From positions 42,060,173 through 42,124,172 of the forward strand of contig OX031070.1 of the NCBI GenBank assembly GCA_943736015.1: DNA of 64,000 bases, given 5' to 3'. The translations under genes were made by a program, and so were the position numbers. Positions 22,417 through 32,617 of the stretch are shown piece after piece (positions within the stretch are counted from its first letter, which is position 1; every line of letters begins with the position of its first letter). The notes below the pieces were generated by a model. It saw only the letters and a program-made list of their open reading frames with translations, was not told the DNA's origin and did not search any database. The stretch comes from Tridacna crocea (Eukaryota > Mollusca > Bivalvia > Cardiida > Cardiidae).

Positions 22417-22675
22417 AAAACACAGGTACAGGTATAAGTTGTTGTATCAATGGATCTGTTCTCTAACTCATGCAAATAGGTAAATGTAAACATAAAAAGA
22501 CAAAGGACATCTATAATATTCTTGTTTTAATCAGTGTCATGACTGATACTTAATTTCTAGTTCATTTAACAATTAAAAGAGAAACAAAAAACAAAAAGAA
22601 ATAACAATAGATCATTCCAAAAAAGACTTCTCTCATTACGTTTGTAACTAAATTCGAGTCAAACGAACGTAACGC

Positions 22676-22965
22676 TGAGCCCTGGTAGCTAAGTTGGTAG
22701 TGTAGAGGACGTGTGAACAGGGGGTCACGAGTTTGATCCCCAGCTCGGCCAATTTCTTTCCGAGGATTGATGATAGTCTTTGTGACAGTATTCATTCCTC
22801 TCCTATCACTGACACCTGTTTCGATGATGATTATGTGGGAAAGCAGCCATTGGGTTGGAAAAAAAAATTGTGTGGAGTACTGGTAAAATAGAGTCTAGGA
22901 AAGCATGGAGAGGTGCAATGGCCACCGCGATATAACTGAAATAATGTTGAAAATGGCTTTAACCA
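22676..22965 (+). repeat. tRNA-derived SINE (type 2)
   Basis: CCTGGTAGCTAAGTTGGTAG (A box) and GAGTTTGATCCCCAGCTCGG (B box), then the tail GGAAAGCATGGAGAGGTGCA. Confidence 0.8.
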
Positions 22966-22998
22966 CCAAACCACCATAAAATAAAAACAACAAACATA

Positions 22999-23240
22999 AC
23001 TCTTTACCACACAACAGAGTTCGGACATTTCTACATTCATTTGCAGGCGACCAACTGAATGTGGCATAAGTGTTGTAGGTTTTTGTTTTTAGAAAGAATA
23101 GAAAACATTGTGGGAAAAGGAGAAAATGCTGGTAACATGCATTTTATCTTTTTTCCAATAAATAGTTTCTACAGCATGCTATTTCAAGGTCATGAAAACA
23201 AGATTGAGTGTCGGTATTGCATGGTAAAACATTCTACTTA
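22999..23240 (-). repeat. TH, diverged
   Basis: AACTCTTTACCACACAACAG start; intact left arm at about 23100, eroded right arm. Confidence 0.75.
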
Positions 23241-23448
23241 ACTATTTATGAGACCATCAAAATTTTATATATGTACTAGTCTAATTCAAGATATTTGCAA
23301 TTCCAAACATTTGCAGACAATAAACTAATCATGGCTCAAACAATGAAATGTTTTGGGTTTTTTTAACAGATAGAAAACACTAGAGAAAAGGAGAAAATGC
23401 AAGTTACTAGCATTTCCTCCTTTTCCTACAATGTCCTCAGAAGCCTTA
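23238..23448 (-). repeat. TH, diverged
   Basis: Core AGAAAAGGAGAAAATGCAAG / ACTAGCATTTCCTCCTTTTC. Confidence 0.72.
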
Positions 23449-23638
23449 ATTAGACTTGTCTAAACTAAAAGCATGTACAGGCCACAATTTGAATGCAACT
23501 GAAGAACTAAAATTTGTTTTGGGAAAGGTAGAAAACGTTTTTGGAAAAGGACAGTATTTTCTCGTTTTCCCACAAAGTTTTCAAACGGCTCATTTTATAG
23601 GGTCATTAAAAAGTTGGGGTTACGAGGTAATGGGTTAA
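23449..23638 (-). repeat. TH at the RAD51C 3' end
   Basis: It ends GAGGTAATGGGTTAA 17 bases from the RAD51C stop, so it probably lies in the 3' UTR. The core lost the GCTGG centre. Confidence 0.82.
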
Positions 23639-23655
23639 GTGATAAAATAAATGTT

Positions 23656-23766
23656 TCAAGTGTATCTTTGTCGTTTAGACGGATTTTCCTCTGATGCTGT
23701 CTGGTCTTTCATCATAGAGCTATTTTCTTCCTCGAATGACATCACTGAGTCTCGGAATCCATCTTT
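23656..23766 (-). CDS. RAD51C: RAD51C exon 7 (terminal)
   Basis: Acceptor TATATTGCAG. It encodes [19 protein letters not shown] through to SKRQRYT and TGA at 23658-23656. GFRD and the basic tail match the family C-terminus. A TH element begins 17 bases downstream. Confidence 0.9.
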   Translation of the reverse strand, partial: KDGFRDSVMSFEEENSSMMKDQTASEENPSKRQRYT

Positions 23767-26700
23767 CTGCAATATATAATAAAATCAAATCAAAATAACA
23801 TTAACCCCTTACCACACAGTTCTGACTTTTAATGATCCCAAGAAGGCTTTGGACAACAGTGTGGGAAAAAAGAGAAAATGCTGGAAACCAGCTATTTTTT
23901 TCTTTTCTAACAATATTTTTACCCTCCCCAAAACAGTTTTCAATTTGGGAGTAACATTTATTTTGTTGTAAGTAGATGTTTTCAATTTGGAACAGTCTAG
24001 AATTTTGTGATGTGGGACAGACTTTAACTCATTACCACATAATCCCGAGTTTTGATGCCTTTGAAGAAAAAGCCTTTTAAAAACATTGTGGGAAAAGGAG
24101 AAAATGCTGGTAACCAGCATTTTCTCCTTTTCCCATAAAGTTTTCCACCCTTTCCAAATCAAATTTCAATTTTTGATTCAGATTTATTTTGTTGTCTGCA
24201 AATGCTTTCAATTTGACTAGTCCAAAATTTTGTTGTTTGGTAAAGATAAAGCAACCAATGACTTTTGGAAAAGATTCTAAGAGGTGAAAAATCAAAATAC
24301 CGTGATCTGATAGAACGCTTTTCCTGATTTCTGTGATGGAGATTTCCACACCCTCGCCACCCTATCCCGCCCCGCCTCACACTCCAGGGTGATTCTATTG
24401 GTGCAGGCGTGGCCCCAACTGTCCCCTAGTGCCGGAGCAACAGAGGACATATCTGATTTTCTAACCTTTGTTGTCATCTGATTAGTCACTACAATCTGTT
24501 AAAGAATAACAGCACATTTCAAGGAAAGGAATGCATGGTTGTAACCTACTAAAGTTGCTTTTTGAGTGAAAATTCTCTGCAAAACTAGAGCTGTCACTGA
24601 ATGTGACTTAATACCCCCACCAACGCTTTGACAGAAACAGGTGATAAGTAGTATTTTGTACACTGACTGACATATGGACGGACACACAGCAGGGCATACA
24701 GACCGACACATGGACAGACAGGCTGATTCCAGTATACCCCCAAAAACATTTGTTTTACGGGGTATAAAAAGAGTATACATGTCCAAAAATATTTTGTGGG
24801 TAACACAACCCTGACATTTAATGACTCTGAAGAAGACACCTTTTGAAAACATTTTGGGAACAGAAGAAAATGCTGGTTACCAGCATTTTGATGCCTTCTG
24901 AAAATATTTTGGTGAAGGAAGAAAATGCTGGTGTTAAACCAGCATTTTCTTCTTTTTCCAAATTTTTTCTCCAGTATCAAGAGCAAATCCAATCAATTTT
25001 GAGTCATATTTACTTTGACATCTGCAATATACTAATTTGAAAATGTCCTTGTGACATGGTAAAGAGTTTAGCGTTAAATTTAGACAAGTTAAAAATTTTG
25101 TCAGCTGGTAAACAGACAACAAGTGGTTTCTCAGAAATCTGCCTTTATTGTGAAATGCTAACTTACACTGATGTTAAATTTTTTAGCTATACTCAATAAA
25201 GTTTGTGCCAAGTTTGTCAGAATTCTTGTCCTCAGCGACAGGTCCTCAAAATCATGCCTAAAGTGGAATGCAATACTGTCTATAATAACAAGTTTTACCT
25301 GCAAAATAAATAACAGAAAACTTCACTTTATCAAACAATCCCACAATTAACCCATTACCACACAGTCCCTACTTTTGATGACTCTGAAAAAGAAGCCTTT
25401 AGAAAACATTGAGGGAAAAGGAGAAAATGCTACTAACCAGCATTTTCTCCTTTTCCCACTATGTTTTCTATCCTTCACAAAACAAATTTCAAATTTTTAG
25501 TCACTTTTATTTCGTCGTCTGCAAATGCTTTTAATTTGGACAAGCTTAAAATATTGTTGTTTGGTAATGAGTTAATAAGAAGAGAGCTTTCAAAAACATT
25601 GTCAGAAAAAAAGAAAACGCTGGTTACCAGCATTTTCTCTAGTTCATGCCATTTTTACGGTGCTATCAAAGACAAACCACATATTCGAGCCACATTTTAC
25701 TGCAAAGTTTTTATTTTATGCTTGTCTTAAAAACTATGGTCACATCTTAACTAGTTGATTGTACTGGGAATGACTGTAGGTGGCCATAGTTAAATGTGAT
25801 TACACAAAGACAACCAGATAACGGTAATGAAAATAGTTTGAACTCAATATGATTTGCTTATAGTAAGCACATAATGTTTTTTAACATACTGGTTATGGTT
25901 AACTACAGTGTTGTGACTCCACTGTGATCATAGTTTGAATGTAATAGACCTTAGAGTGTGCTACAGGTGACAACAGTTTTGAAGTAAATCATTTCTTTCT
26001 AGGCAGCACGGCAGAATAAGCAACTTCCAATAGCGCAATGACTGTAGCTTACTCCTATTGAGCAGGCGCAAACACAATATTTTCACGTAGCTTAACTCAT
26101 TATCAAACAACAAAATTTGGTGTGTCAAAATCGAAAGCATTTGCAGATGACAGAATAAAAGTGACTGAAAATTTGAAATTTGATTTGTGAAGGGTAGAAA
26201 ATATTGTGGGAAAAGGAGAAAATGCTGGTTACCAGCATTTTCTCCTTTTCCCACAATGTTTTCAAAAGCCCTCTCTTCAGGGAGTCGTGGTTAAAACTTG
26301 GGACAGTTGGGTGAAGAGATAATATATTGCAATAGTTTAAGTGCACCAGACAAAGTTGATATGTACAAGACATTTTTACAATCACCCTGAAGAAACTTCC
26401 TGAAAGCATGGATAGGTACTCTGGCTGTCGCAATATAAATGAAATAATGTTATAAACGGCATTTATACTATTCTTCAACAACAACAACAACAACAACAAA
26501 ATCAACCAATTAGGACCATACACACCTTGGGGTTTTCTTGTAGAATGTTTGGTAAAAGATTGGTAAAGGCCAATAGATGTGATTCACTGTGACATTTGTA
26601 TACATGTATACCTGACAGGAGTTTTTCTACGGTAAAATCAGCAAGAAACTGCTGTGTATCTGTAATAAACATCACATCTACAATTCATACAGGCATCAAG

Positions 26701-29700
26701 AGCTGTATGTTTTTTGACAAGAAGAAAATTTATCAATAGCAAATGGGTTCAGACCCAGACTGTGCAGGCTAATACATGTATAGGTAGATATGTTTTACAG
26801 ATGCATAAAAATCATCTTTATTTACAGAGCATAACACATTTGCATTGAGAAACAAGTTTTGAAACCTTTTATCGGCCATTCTAAGTTTTTGTTACCTGGG
26901 ATCTTGCACCATTAACAAAGACTGACATGTACAAAACATTTTGGGCGTATTCCTTTCGCTATTCCAAACACCCTGAACATGTTCTAGATCAATGGAGTAT
27001 TTTGGAGCAGTGTGCCATGTTCCTCAGAACAAGTTCTGACTGTTCTAATTCAATCAAGGTGCAGTGCACCTGCTGAACAGTTGCTACGTGATTCAAGATG
27101 GCTGAAAGACGGACAATTCTTCATGGCAAAATTTGCAACAACAACAACCAAACAGAATTGTCCTTTTTATGATATGAATGCCATAAATAGGGGCATAGCA
27201 GACTTGACTACTCCCAGTCTGCAGCTAATCATGTCCTCAACTAACACAACTAAGACAGTAGCTCTTGCAGCAGCCATCATGCCGATGTACTTTCATTTCA
27301 ATATGTTTTAGAAGAATGTTCCTAACATGCTCCATTCAGAACATACTTCCGGAACAGTGTATTGTGTTCTGAAATATTCCTTTCACACATTCCAGAACAG
27401 CATTCCAGAACACAGAACATTCTGCCGGAACAGGTGAAAGGAATACACCCTTTCTTTGTGTGCAAAAATAGCATTAACCCTTTACTCCATAGATACTCGT
27501 TTCTACGCGTTGCTTGTGGGAGTCTTTGGAAAACCTTGTGGCAAAAGGTGAAATTGCTCGTGAAGAGCAATTTCACCCTTTGTCACAATGTTTTCTACGC
27601 TATCAAACAGTGTCATATACACAGAAGAAACGGCATCATTCCTTGCTGTTATTTAGGGTCAATTAGAGATACCATAGAAATGCCGTATAGGGTAAAGGGT
27701 TAAAAACCATACAAAAATGACCGATAGAACTATACTCACATTTAAAACAATCTGTAGTATATGCACTTACCACTTACCAGGTATTCTAAATTCTGGGACT
27801 AGCCAACTGGTTAGTCTTGGAATTTTGAACAGCAAAATTAAAAATTAATATTACAACAACGAGTCCTATGTAATGAGGTAACTCTCTATTGTATCATTCA
27901 TCAAGTTTTTTCAGTATTGTCAAAAATGTAAACTTTTGCAGACGAAGTTTGTTCAAATCATGAGCTTTGTCTTTTCTGAAGGTTAGAAAACACTGTTGAA
28001 AAAGGAGAATGCTTACTTCTTGAATTCCTTGTCTTCAAGATAGTAAACTCTGAAATTTGTTGCATAAAGGGCACTCTATAGAAAATGACAAAATTTTGGA
28101 CAGGACCGAATTGAAAGCATTCCCTGGCAACAAATTAGCTGTTAGTAAAAAGATGTTTTCTGCCTTTGATGGGGCAAAAAAACATTGTGGGAAAAGGAGA
28201 AAATGCTGGTAACTAACAATGTTTCCAAAGGCCTTCTTTTTTAATTCCAGGGTCCTTAAAGTTGGGATTGTGGGGTAAAGGGTGAAAACATCTATCCTAC
28301 TACTGTAAGGTGCAACGACCTGGTCACCCATCCAGGTACTAACCTAATGCACGTTGCTTAACAATAACTATCACGGAGAGAAATACACCAAACCGCATCG
28401 CTGTAAAAGCTAGCTCAACAGCAAGGCAGGTTTCAAGTGTTTATATATCTAATCTCTATCCATGACACTACACACCTGGATCTTGTTCCTGAGATACAAT
28501 CTCTTTACAATGGTTTACTGTTGCCGTGGTAATCTCTACAACTCTGCTGGTCACAAACCCTGCCTCAATGTCAACATAGATAGCCTCACCACCCAGCCCT
28601 CCAAACAATGCGGGAATCTGAACATCACATGCTAACTGGATACTGAAAAGTGACATGCGAAAGGCTAGGCTAAACTCCTTACCACACAATCCTGAGTTTT
28701 AACGACCCTGAAAAACACCGTGGAAAAAGAAGAAGTGACCAGCATTTTCTTGTCTCAAAATGTTTTACACCCTTTAACCCTTTCTTTAACCCTTTATCAC
28801 ACAATACTGAGTTTTAACAACCCTGGCAAATGTTCCTTAGAAAACATCGTCAGAAAAGGAGAAAATGCTGGTATTGTGTGGTAAAGCGTTAATTCATGTC
28901 ATGTTTGATGTCTGCTTATGACCAAAATGTTAAAAATACAGCTACACACATTTTCAGGCAGTTTCCAATAACCCTTTCCCAAACAACAAATTTTCGACTC
29001 TTCCAAATTCAAAGAGTTTGCAGACGACAATTTCAAATTTGATAAAAATGGCAGAAAGTTCTCCAAATGGGTAGAAAACACTGTGAGAAAAGGAGAAATT
29101 GCTTGTTATGAGCAATTTCTCCTTTTCCCACAGTGTCTTCAAAAGACTTGTACTGCAGACACGTAAAAACAAGGGCTTGTTTGTGAAAGGGATAACTTCT
29201 TTACCAATTTCATCCTCATTTTATGAAACTATACTCATTCTTGTGTCTTCATGCCAAGTGTCACCCCTGATGGCTGCATTAATTGCACAAATTACGACAA
29301 ATAGAAAATGCATGACTAGGACAGTTAGAAAATGCATTTTTATGTTTTGGAGGCCTTCGAAGCAATATTGCTATTGTCCTCTCTGATTTTAATTGTGGAC
29401 AAATCCATTGCGTTTTTCTACCCCTCACAACATATTATACAGTATCTTGGTAATTGAATTGGTCTATGTTTACATAGCTGAGCCATTCTACACACATTCA
29501 GTATTTATTTTTTTCCTCTCTAGGTGCAAGGATGTATTCTTTAAACTTACTGGGTACAAAGACAATACAGATAATACACACCACAGTTGTGTTTTCCCCA
29601 CCCCAGGTTTCCCTGATATCTCCGTCAGCTGGCCCAGTTGGACCCCACCCCCAAGGGCTTCATCCAGCTTCTCACAAAATGAAACAATAGGTACGCTTTC

Positions 29701-31660
29701 TTCCTCTGTCTTTAACAGTTCCGCAGCTGAGACAGGTTTGGGTCGACTTTCATTGGTTTGTTTTATTATGTCAAAAATGTCTTCTACTTCAGTCAAACTG
29801 AGACCTGATACTGAAATAGAAATATTACATTGAACATATTCATAAGCCCTTCACTCCTTACCACAATATCCAGACTTATAATGACCCTGAGAAAGAAGTC
29901 TTCGAAACACATAGTGGGAAAAGGAGAAAATGCTGGTAACCAGCATTTTCTCCTTTCCCCACAATGTTTTCTACCCCTCCCAAATCAAATTTCAATTTAT
30001 GTCACATTTATTTTGTCGTCTGCAGATGCTTTCAATTTGGAGCAGTCTAAAATTTTAGACAGGTCTAAATTGAAAGCATTTGCAGACGACAAAGTAAAAG
30101 TGACTGAAAATTTGAAATTTCTTTTGGGAAGGGAAGAAAACATTGTGGGAAAAGGAGAAAATGCTGGTTTATACCAGCATTTTCTCCTTTTTCCACATTG
30201 TTTTCAAAAGGCTTTTTTCTCCAGGTTGTTGAAAGTCAGGATTGTGTGGTAAAGGGTTAAATGACTTTCCAGCTGAGAATAAGTCCAAAATATTGCTTTA
30301 TCAAAATTACTTGTGAAGAAAAAAACAATCTCCTCAATTACATGTATATTAAATTGTATTTTCGATTACATTCTCATTCAGTCACAAGGAAAGTTTTATC
30401 AGCAATAAATGGAAAATAAAGGCCTAGAGTGAAAAGATTTATTTTATCATTATCATTGTCGATGGAAACATATTTGTTTTTTGTATATGTGAAACACTGT
30501 TTCTAGCAGTATTTCAGACATATCACTGTAGGCATTTGCACCTATTCATGTGCTCCTCTTTCTAAATTGCTGACTGCTTGTTTACATGCACAAACTTGTA
30601 GCAATGGTAAAGGTGGGTATTTAGTTTTTTCATATCTCACCAAATTAAAAAAAACCATTTATATCACTGAAATTTCTATGAAAAAACAATACAAATCATC
30701 AATAATTAAGAATCATAAAATTACAAAAGAATATTTTTTTTTCTGATGGTGTTCCCTTAAGAAGCTATGTAGCCTCTTGAAGTATTTCTAGATTTTGTGC
30801 CAGAAATAAAAAAAAGCATTGTACGAATGTAAAGTGACTGGCACACAACTAGTGACGCTTAACTCTTTACCACACGAGAAAATTTTAGACTGGTCCAAAT
30901 TGAAAGCATTTGCAGATGACAAAATAAAGGTGACTGAAACATTGAAATTTGTTGCGGGAAGGGTAGAAAACACTGTGGGAAAAGGAGAAAATGCTGGTTA
31001 CCAGCATTTTCTCCTTTTCCTACAGTGTTTTCAAAAGGTTTCTTTCTCAGGGGTGTCAAAAGTAGGCATTGTGTGGTAATGGCTTAAACTCTATAACATA
31101 GCAAACATGTAATCATTTTCCATAATGTCTTCTTTGGACACTATGTTTGAAGCTTCATCTGTGTACTTGCGGTATGTAAATGAGCGAGTTGCTTCAGTAA
31201 AAACAGACCATGTTTCCTGTCGGTGTCCACCTGGGCCATACTGAATCTCTAATTTATCTTATTGTCGGATGGTTTTCGACTATTGGGGTTTTATGGATGA
31301 AAATTAAAAGGCTTTGGGAGTATAAGCATGATATTTTTGTAAAATTTTCTTCCCAAAATCTAAAAGGCCACCTTTAAGAGTTGAGTGAGAAATGAATCCT
31401 GCTGCAATGCTTTTCAACAAGAGAAATTTCTGCAAAGATCAGATTTGAATCTACAACACTATCAGCTCTATATGATACCAGAGCTACTCCTAAAAAGTGT
31501 TATAGGATCTAAACAACTACAGATATGCTACTTGCAGACCTTGACTTATTTCCTTCTTGTCAGCTCCCTCCACGTCTGTAACTGTAATAAATCCATTTCT
31601 GTGCAAAGATGTTTTGTGGACTGGTGACAATGGTAAGGTAACCAGAAGTCTGCTGTCCAT
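23656..31660 (-). CDS. RAD51C: DNA repair protein RAD51C, 7 exons
   Basis: Minus-strand exons 31660-31540, 29810-29582, 28642-28476, 26659-26526, 25298-25167, 24495-24301 and 23766-23656 join to 362 residues plus stop (human is 376). RAD51C is a RAD51 paralogue of the BCDX2 and CX3 complexes, which support homologous recombination and fork protection in the nucleus. Visible motifs are the N-terminal [20 protein letters not shown] (85-96), Walker A GKPGVGKT (107-114), QLACDVQIP, Walker B LVIID (220-224), [40 protein letters not shown] and a C-terminal basic SKRQR, matching the family nuclear signal. The ATG is the first in frame; an in-frame TGA stands two codons upstream. Human exons 6-8 are one exon here. 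It diverges from PPM1 across ~2 kb. Confidence 0.95.
23801..24027 (+). repeat. TH-A
   Basis: TTAACCCCTTACCACACAGT start. Shares its right TTAA (24024-24027) with the next copy. Confidence 0.88.
24024..24250 (+). repeat. TH-A
   Basis: TTAACTCATTACCACATAAT ... TGTTTGGTAAAGATAAAG. With the preceding copy it fills nearly all of RAD51C intron 6. Confidence 0.9.
24301..24495 (-). CDS. RAD51C: RAD51C exon 6 (equals human exons 6-8 fused)
   Basis: Acceptor TTTAACAG, donor GTATTT. It encodes [52 protein letters not shown] and T in one 65-codon exon. Reading on gives a stop two codons later, but the splice to 23766 matches the human exon 8/9 junction. Confidence 0.92.
24583..24780 (-). repeat. dispersed repeat with GGACAGACAG-type end
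   Basis: ACATGGACAGACAGGCTGAT and CTAGAGCTGTCACTGAATGT resemble ends of widespread mollusc repeats; boundaries uncertain. Confidence 0.5.
24801..25071 (+). repeat. TH with duplicated hairpin
   Basis: Two successive cores: AAATGCTGGTTACCAGCATT at about 24866 and AAAATGCTGGTGTTAAACCA at about 24923, inside one pair of outer arms. Confidence 0.8.
25167..25298 (-). CDS. RAD51C: RAD51C exon 5 (Walker B)
   Basis: Acceptor ATTTTGCAG, donor GTAAGT. It holds 44 codons: [20 protein letters not shown] then [20 protein letters not shown] and FNIS. Confidence 0.95.
25347..25575 (+). repeat. TH-A, 229 bp
   Basis: TTAACCCATTACCACACAGT ... TGTTTGGTAATGAGTTAA; centre changed to GCTACTAACC. Confidence 0.93.
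25588..25650 (-). repeat. isolated TH hairpin remnant
   Basis: AAAACATTGTCAG and CTGGTTACCAGCATTTTCTC without flanking arms. Confidence 0.6.
26092..26322 (-). repeat. TH-A
   Basis: TTAACTCATTATCAAACAAC start; perfect palindrome at about 26199-26263. Confidence 0.93.
26395..26470 (+). repeat. type 2 SINE tail fragment and CAA repeat
   Basis: AAGCATGGATAGGTACTCTG and AATGAAATAATGTTATAAAC match the tail of 22676-22965; (CAA)n follows at 26478-26499. Confidence 0.6.
26526..26659 (-). CDS. RAD51C: RAD51C exon 4
   Basis: Acceptor TATTACAG, donor GTGTGT. It encodes [20 protein letters not shown] and [10 protein letters not shown] to QENPK. Similarity to the family is weaker here (YxxCR/H position kept), but the frame fits on both sides. 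Confidence 0.88.
26943..27450. mobile_element. non-autonomous element with GTATTCCTTTC inverted ends
   Basis: Left GGGCGTATTCCTTTCGCTAT and right (inverse strand) GGGTGTATTCCTTTCACCTG form inverted ends ~508 bp apart. Inner GAACATGTTC / CAGAACATTCTG also mirror. No coding frame of note. Confidence 0.6.
27474..27703 (+). repeat. TH-C, 230 bp
   Basis: TTAACCCTTTACTCCATAGA ... GCCGTATAGGGTAAAGGGTTAA; near-perfect TGGCAAAAGGTG / CACCCTTTGTCA arms. Confidence 0.95.
27890..28288 (-). repeat. TH fragment and a diverged copy
   Basis: Fragment 27890-28040 ends after one arm. The copy at 28068-28288 has lost most of the right arm. Confidence 0.65.
28476..28642 (-). CDS. RAD51C: RAD51C exon 3
   Basis: Acceptor CTTTTCAG, donor GTGTGT. 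It encodes [20 protein letters not shown] and the following strand YVDIEAGF, ending at QEQDP plus one base. Confidence 0.95.
28671..28780 (+). repeat. TH-A short derivative
   Basis: CTCCTTACCACACAATCCTG then a collapsed hairpin (GAAGTGACCAGCATTTTCTT). Confidence 0.7.
28786..28892. repeat. TH mini-element with two identical ends, 107 bp
   Basis: Left TTAACCCTTTATCACACAAT. Right, read inversely, TTAACGCTTTACCACACAAT. Only one hairpin arm remains. Confidence 0.88.
28970..29192 (-). repeat. TH-B with the GCTTGTTATGAGC core
   Basis: CCCTTTCCCAAACAACAAAT start; GAGAAATTGC / GCAATTTCTC arms with CACTGTG / CACAGTG pairing. Confidence 0.88.
29582..29810 (-). CDS. RAD51C: RAD51C exon 2 (Walker A)
   Basis: Acceptor CTATTTCAG, donor GTGTGT. 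It encodes [17 protein letters not shown] through [14 protein letters not shown] to KPGVGKTQL, ending TG of a Cys codon. The human gene splits the same codon, as I recall it. Confidence 0.95.
29850..30259. repeat. inverted TH-A dimer
   Basis: A + copy and a - copy are fused at TCTAAAATTTTAGA (about 30046-30060), both losing their inner ends. Two hairpins are at about 29912-29970 and 30137-30206. Outer ends are both of the CACAAT type. Confidence 0.92.
30607..31377 (+). repeat. AGGTGG element carrying a nested TH
   Basis: GTAAAGGTGGGTATTTAG to AAAGGCCACCTTTAA. Without the TH at 30859-31087 it is ~545 bp, close to 43648-44208. Confidence 0.9.
30859..31087 (-). repeat. TH-A, 229 bp, nested
   Basis: TTAACTCTTTACCACACGAG ... 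TGTGTGGTAATGGCTTAA. It sits where paralogous AGGTGG copies have a single TTAA. Confidence 0.96.
31540..31660 (-). CDS. RAD51C: RAD51C exon 1 (first coding exon)
   Basis: It encodes [19 protein letters not shown] and onward to KKEISQ plus one base. The donor GTCTGC is weak, but the frame continues exactly into 29810 (codon G|TA, Val). Confidence 0.82.
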
Positions 31661-31677
31661 CTCTCATGTTTAAATTC
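31661..31677 (-). other. possible RAD51C 5'-UTR exon boundary (acceptor)
   Basis: On the minus strand a run of more than 15 pyrimidines (31681-31705) ends in CTAAATCAG at 31677, 17 bases before the start ATG. This looks like a real 3' splice site and implies an untranslated upstream exon that I cannot place. An out-of-frame ATG precedes the start by 7 bases. Confidence 0.4.
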
Positions 31678-31772
31678 TGATTTAGAAAAAAAAAAAGAAA
31701 AAGGTCATTTTTAACTTATGCAGTGTCTGATCCAGAATTTGAAGAAAGTGGGATAGTGGCCCTCGTCACTCT

Positions 31773-32524
31773 TTAACTCTTTACCAAACGACAAAACTTT
31801 AGAGGGTGACAGATGTTTTGGTAATAGATGAGTTCGGTAACATAGACTTACAGAGTAAAACGACTGCATATTTCAGTAACAAAGTAATTATATCGTGTTT
31901 ATGTTCTGTGAAGTTCTCAACACCTATAATGTATGGCTTTCTTATGTTGAAACCTTTACTTTTGCACTTTCCAACCTTTTATCCCTTGATAGATAGGTTC
32001 AAACCTTTTATTTTTTCACTTTCCACTCTTTCACTTGAAAGACAGGCAGTCCACATGCTCAATACATGCATACAGCATGGAATGAGGTACATAACAAAGA
32101 AAAATAATTATGAAACATAGTGGAAATTAGTCAAATTACAAATTAAGGTTTTAAATAACGAAGGTTTAAACAAAATAAAGCCATGCGTTGGGTATAAAGA
32201 ACATCACTATACATAAACACTATATAATTACTTTGTTACCGAAACATCCAATCGATTTACATTATAAGTTCATGTTACCGAACTTGTCTGTTACCGAAAC
32301 ATCCGAAAATTACTTTACTCTTTAGACAGGTCCAAATTGAAAGCACTTGCAGATGACAAGATAACAGCAACTCGAAAAATGGAATTTGTTGCCATCAGGA
32401 TAGAAAACATTGTGGGAAAAGGAGAAAATGCTGGTTACCTGTTTTTTCTCCATTTCCCACAATGTTTTCTACAGGCTTCTTTCTCAGGTTTGTTAAAAGT
32501 CGGGATTGTGTGGTAAAGGGTTAA
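31773..32524 (-). repeat. TH-A interrupted by a hAT-like element
   Basis: Left 31773-31803 and right 32320-32524 join into a normal TH (TTAACTCTTTACCAAACGAC ... TGTGTGGTAAAGGGTTAA). Confidence 0.92.
31804..32319. mobile_element. hAT-like MITE copy 1
   Basis: GGGTGACAGATGTTTTGGTA at left; GTCTGTTACCGAAACATCC near the right end; subterminal inverted arms of ~90 bases. CTTTAGA flanks it on both sides (31797-31803, 32320-32326). The 8th base differs. Confidence 0.85.
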
Positions 32525-32617
32525 AGCATGGGTGATTTGTAGGATCAAAACACAAGAAACAGAACTGGTTCTTTTGTATTTATCAAGTATGGCTAAGTTT
32601 TAAATGATGGCAAACAA

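Noticed and set aside
24801..25071. microRNA precursor from the doubled hairpin
   Set aside because: The hairpins are perfect palindromes typical of the repeat family. There is no sign of a single conserved mature strand without small RNA data.
29099..29833. Plus-strand frames over RAD51C exon 2
   Set aside because: Shadow frames. The minus strand holds the Walker A exon with proper splice sites.
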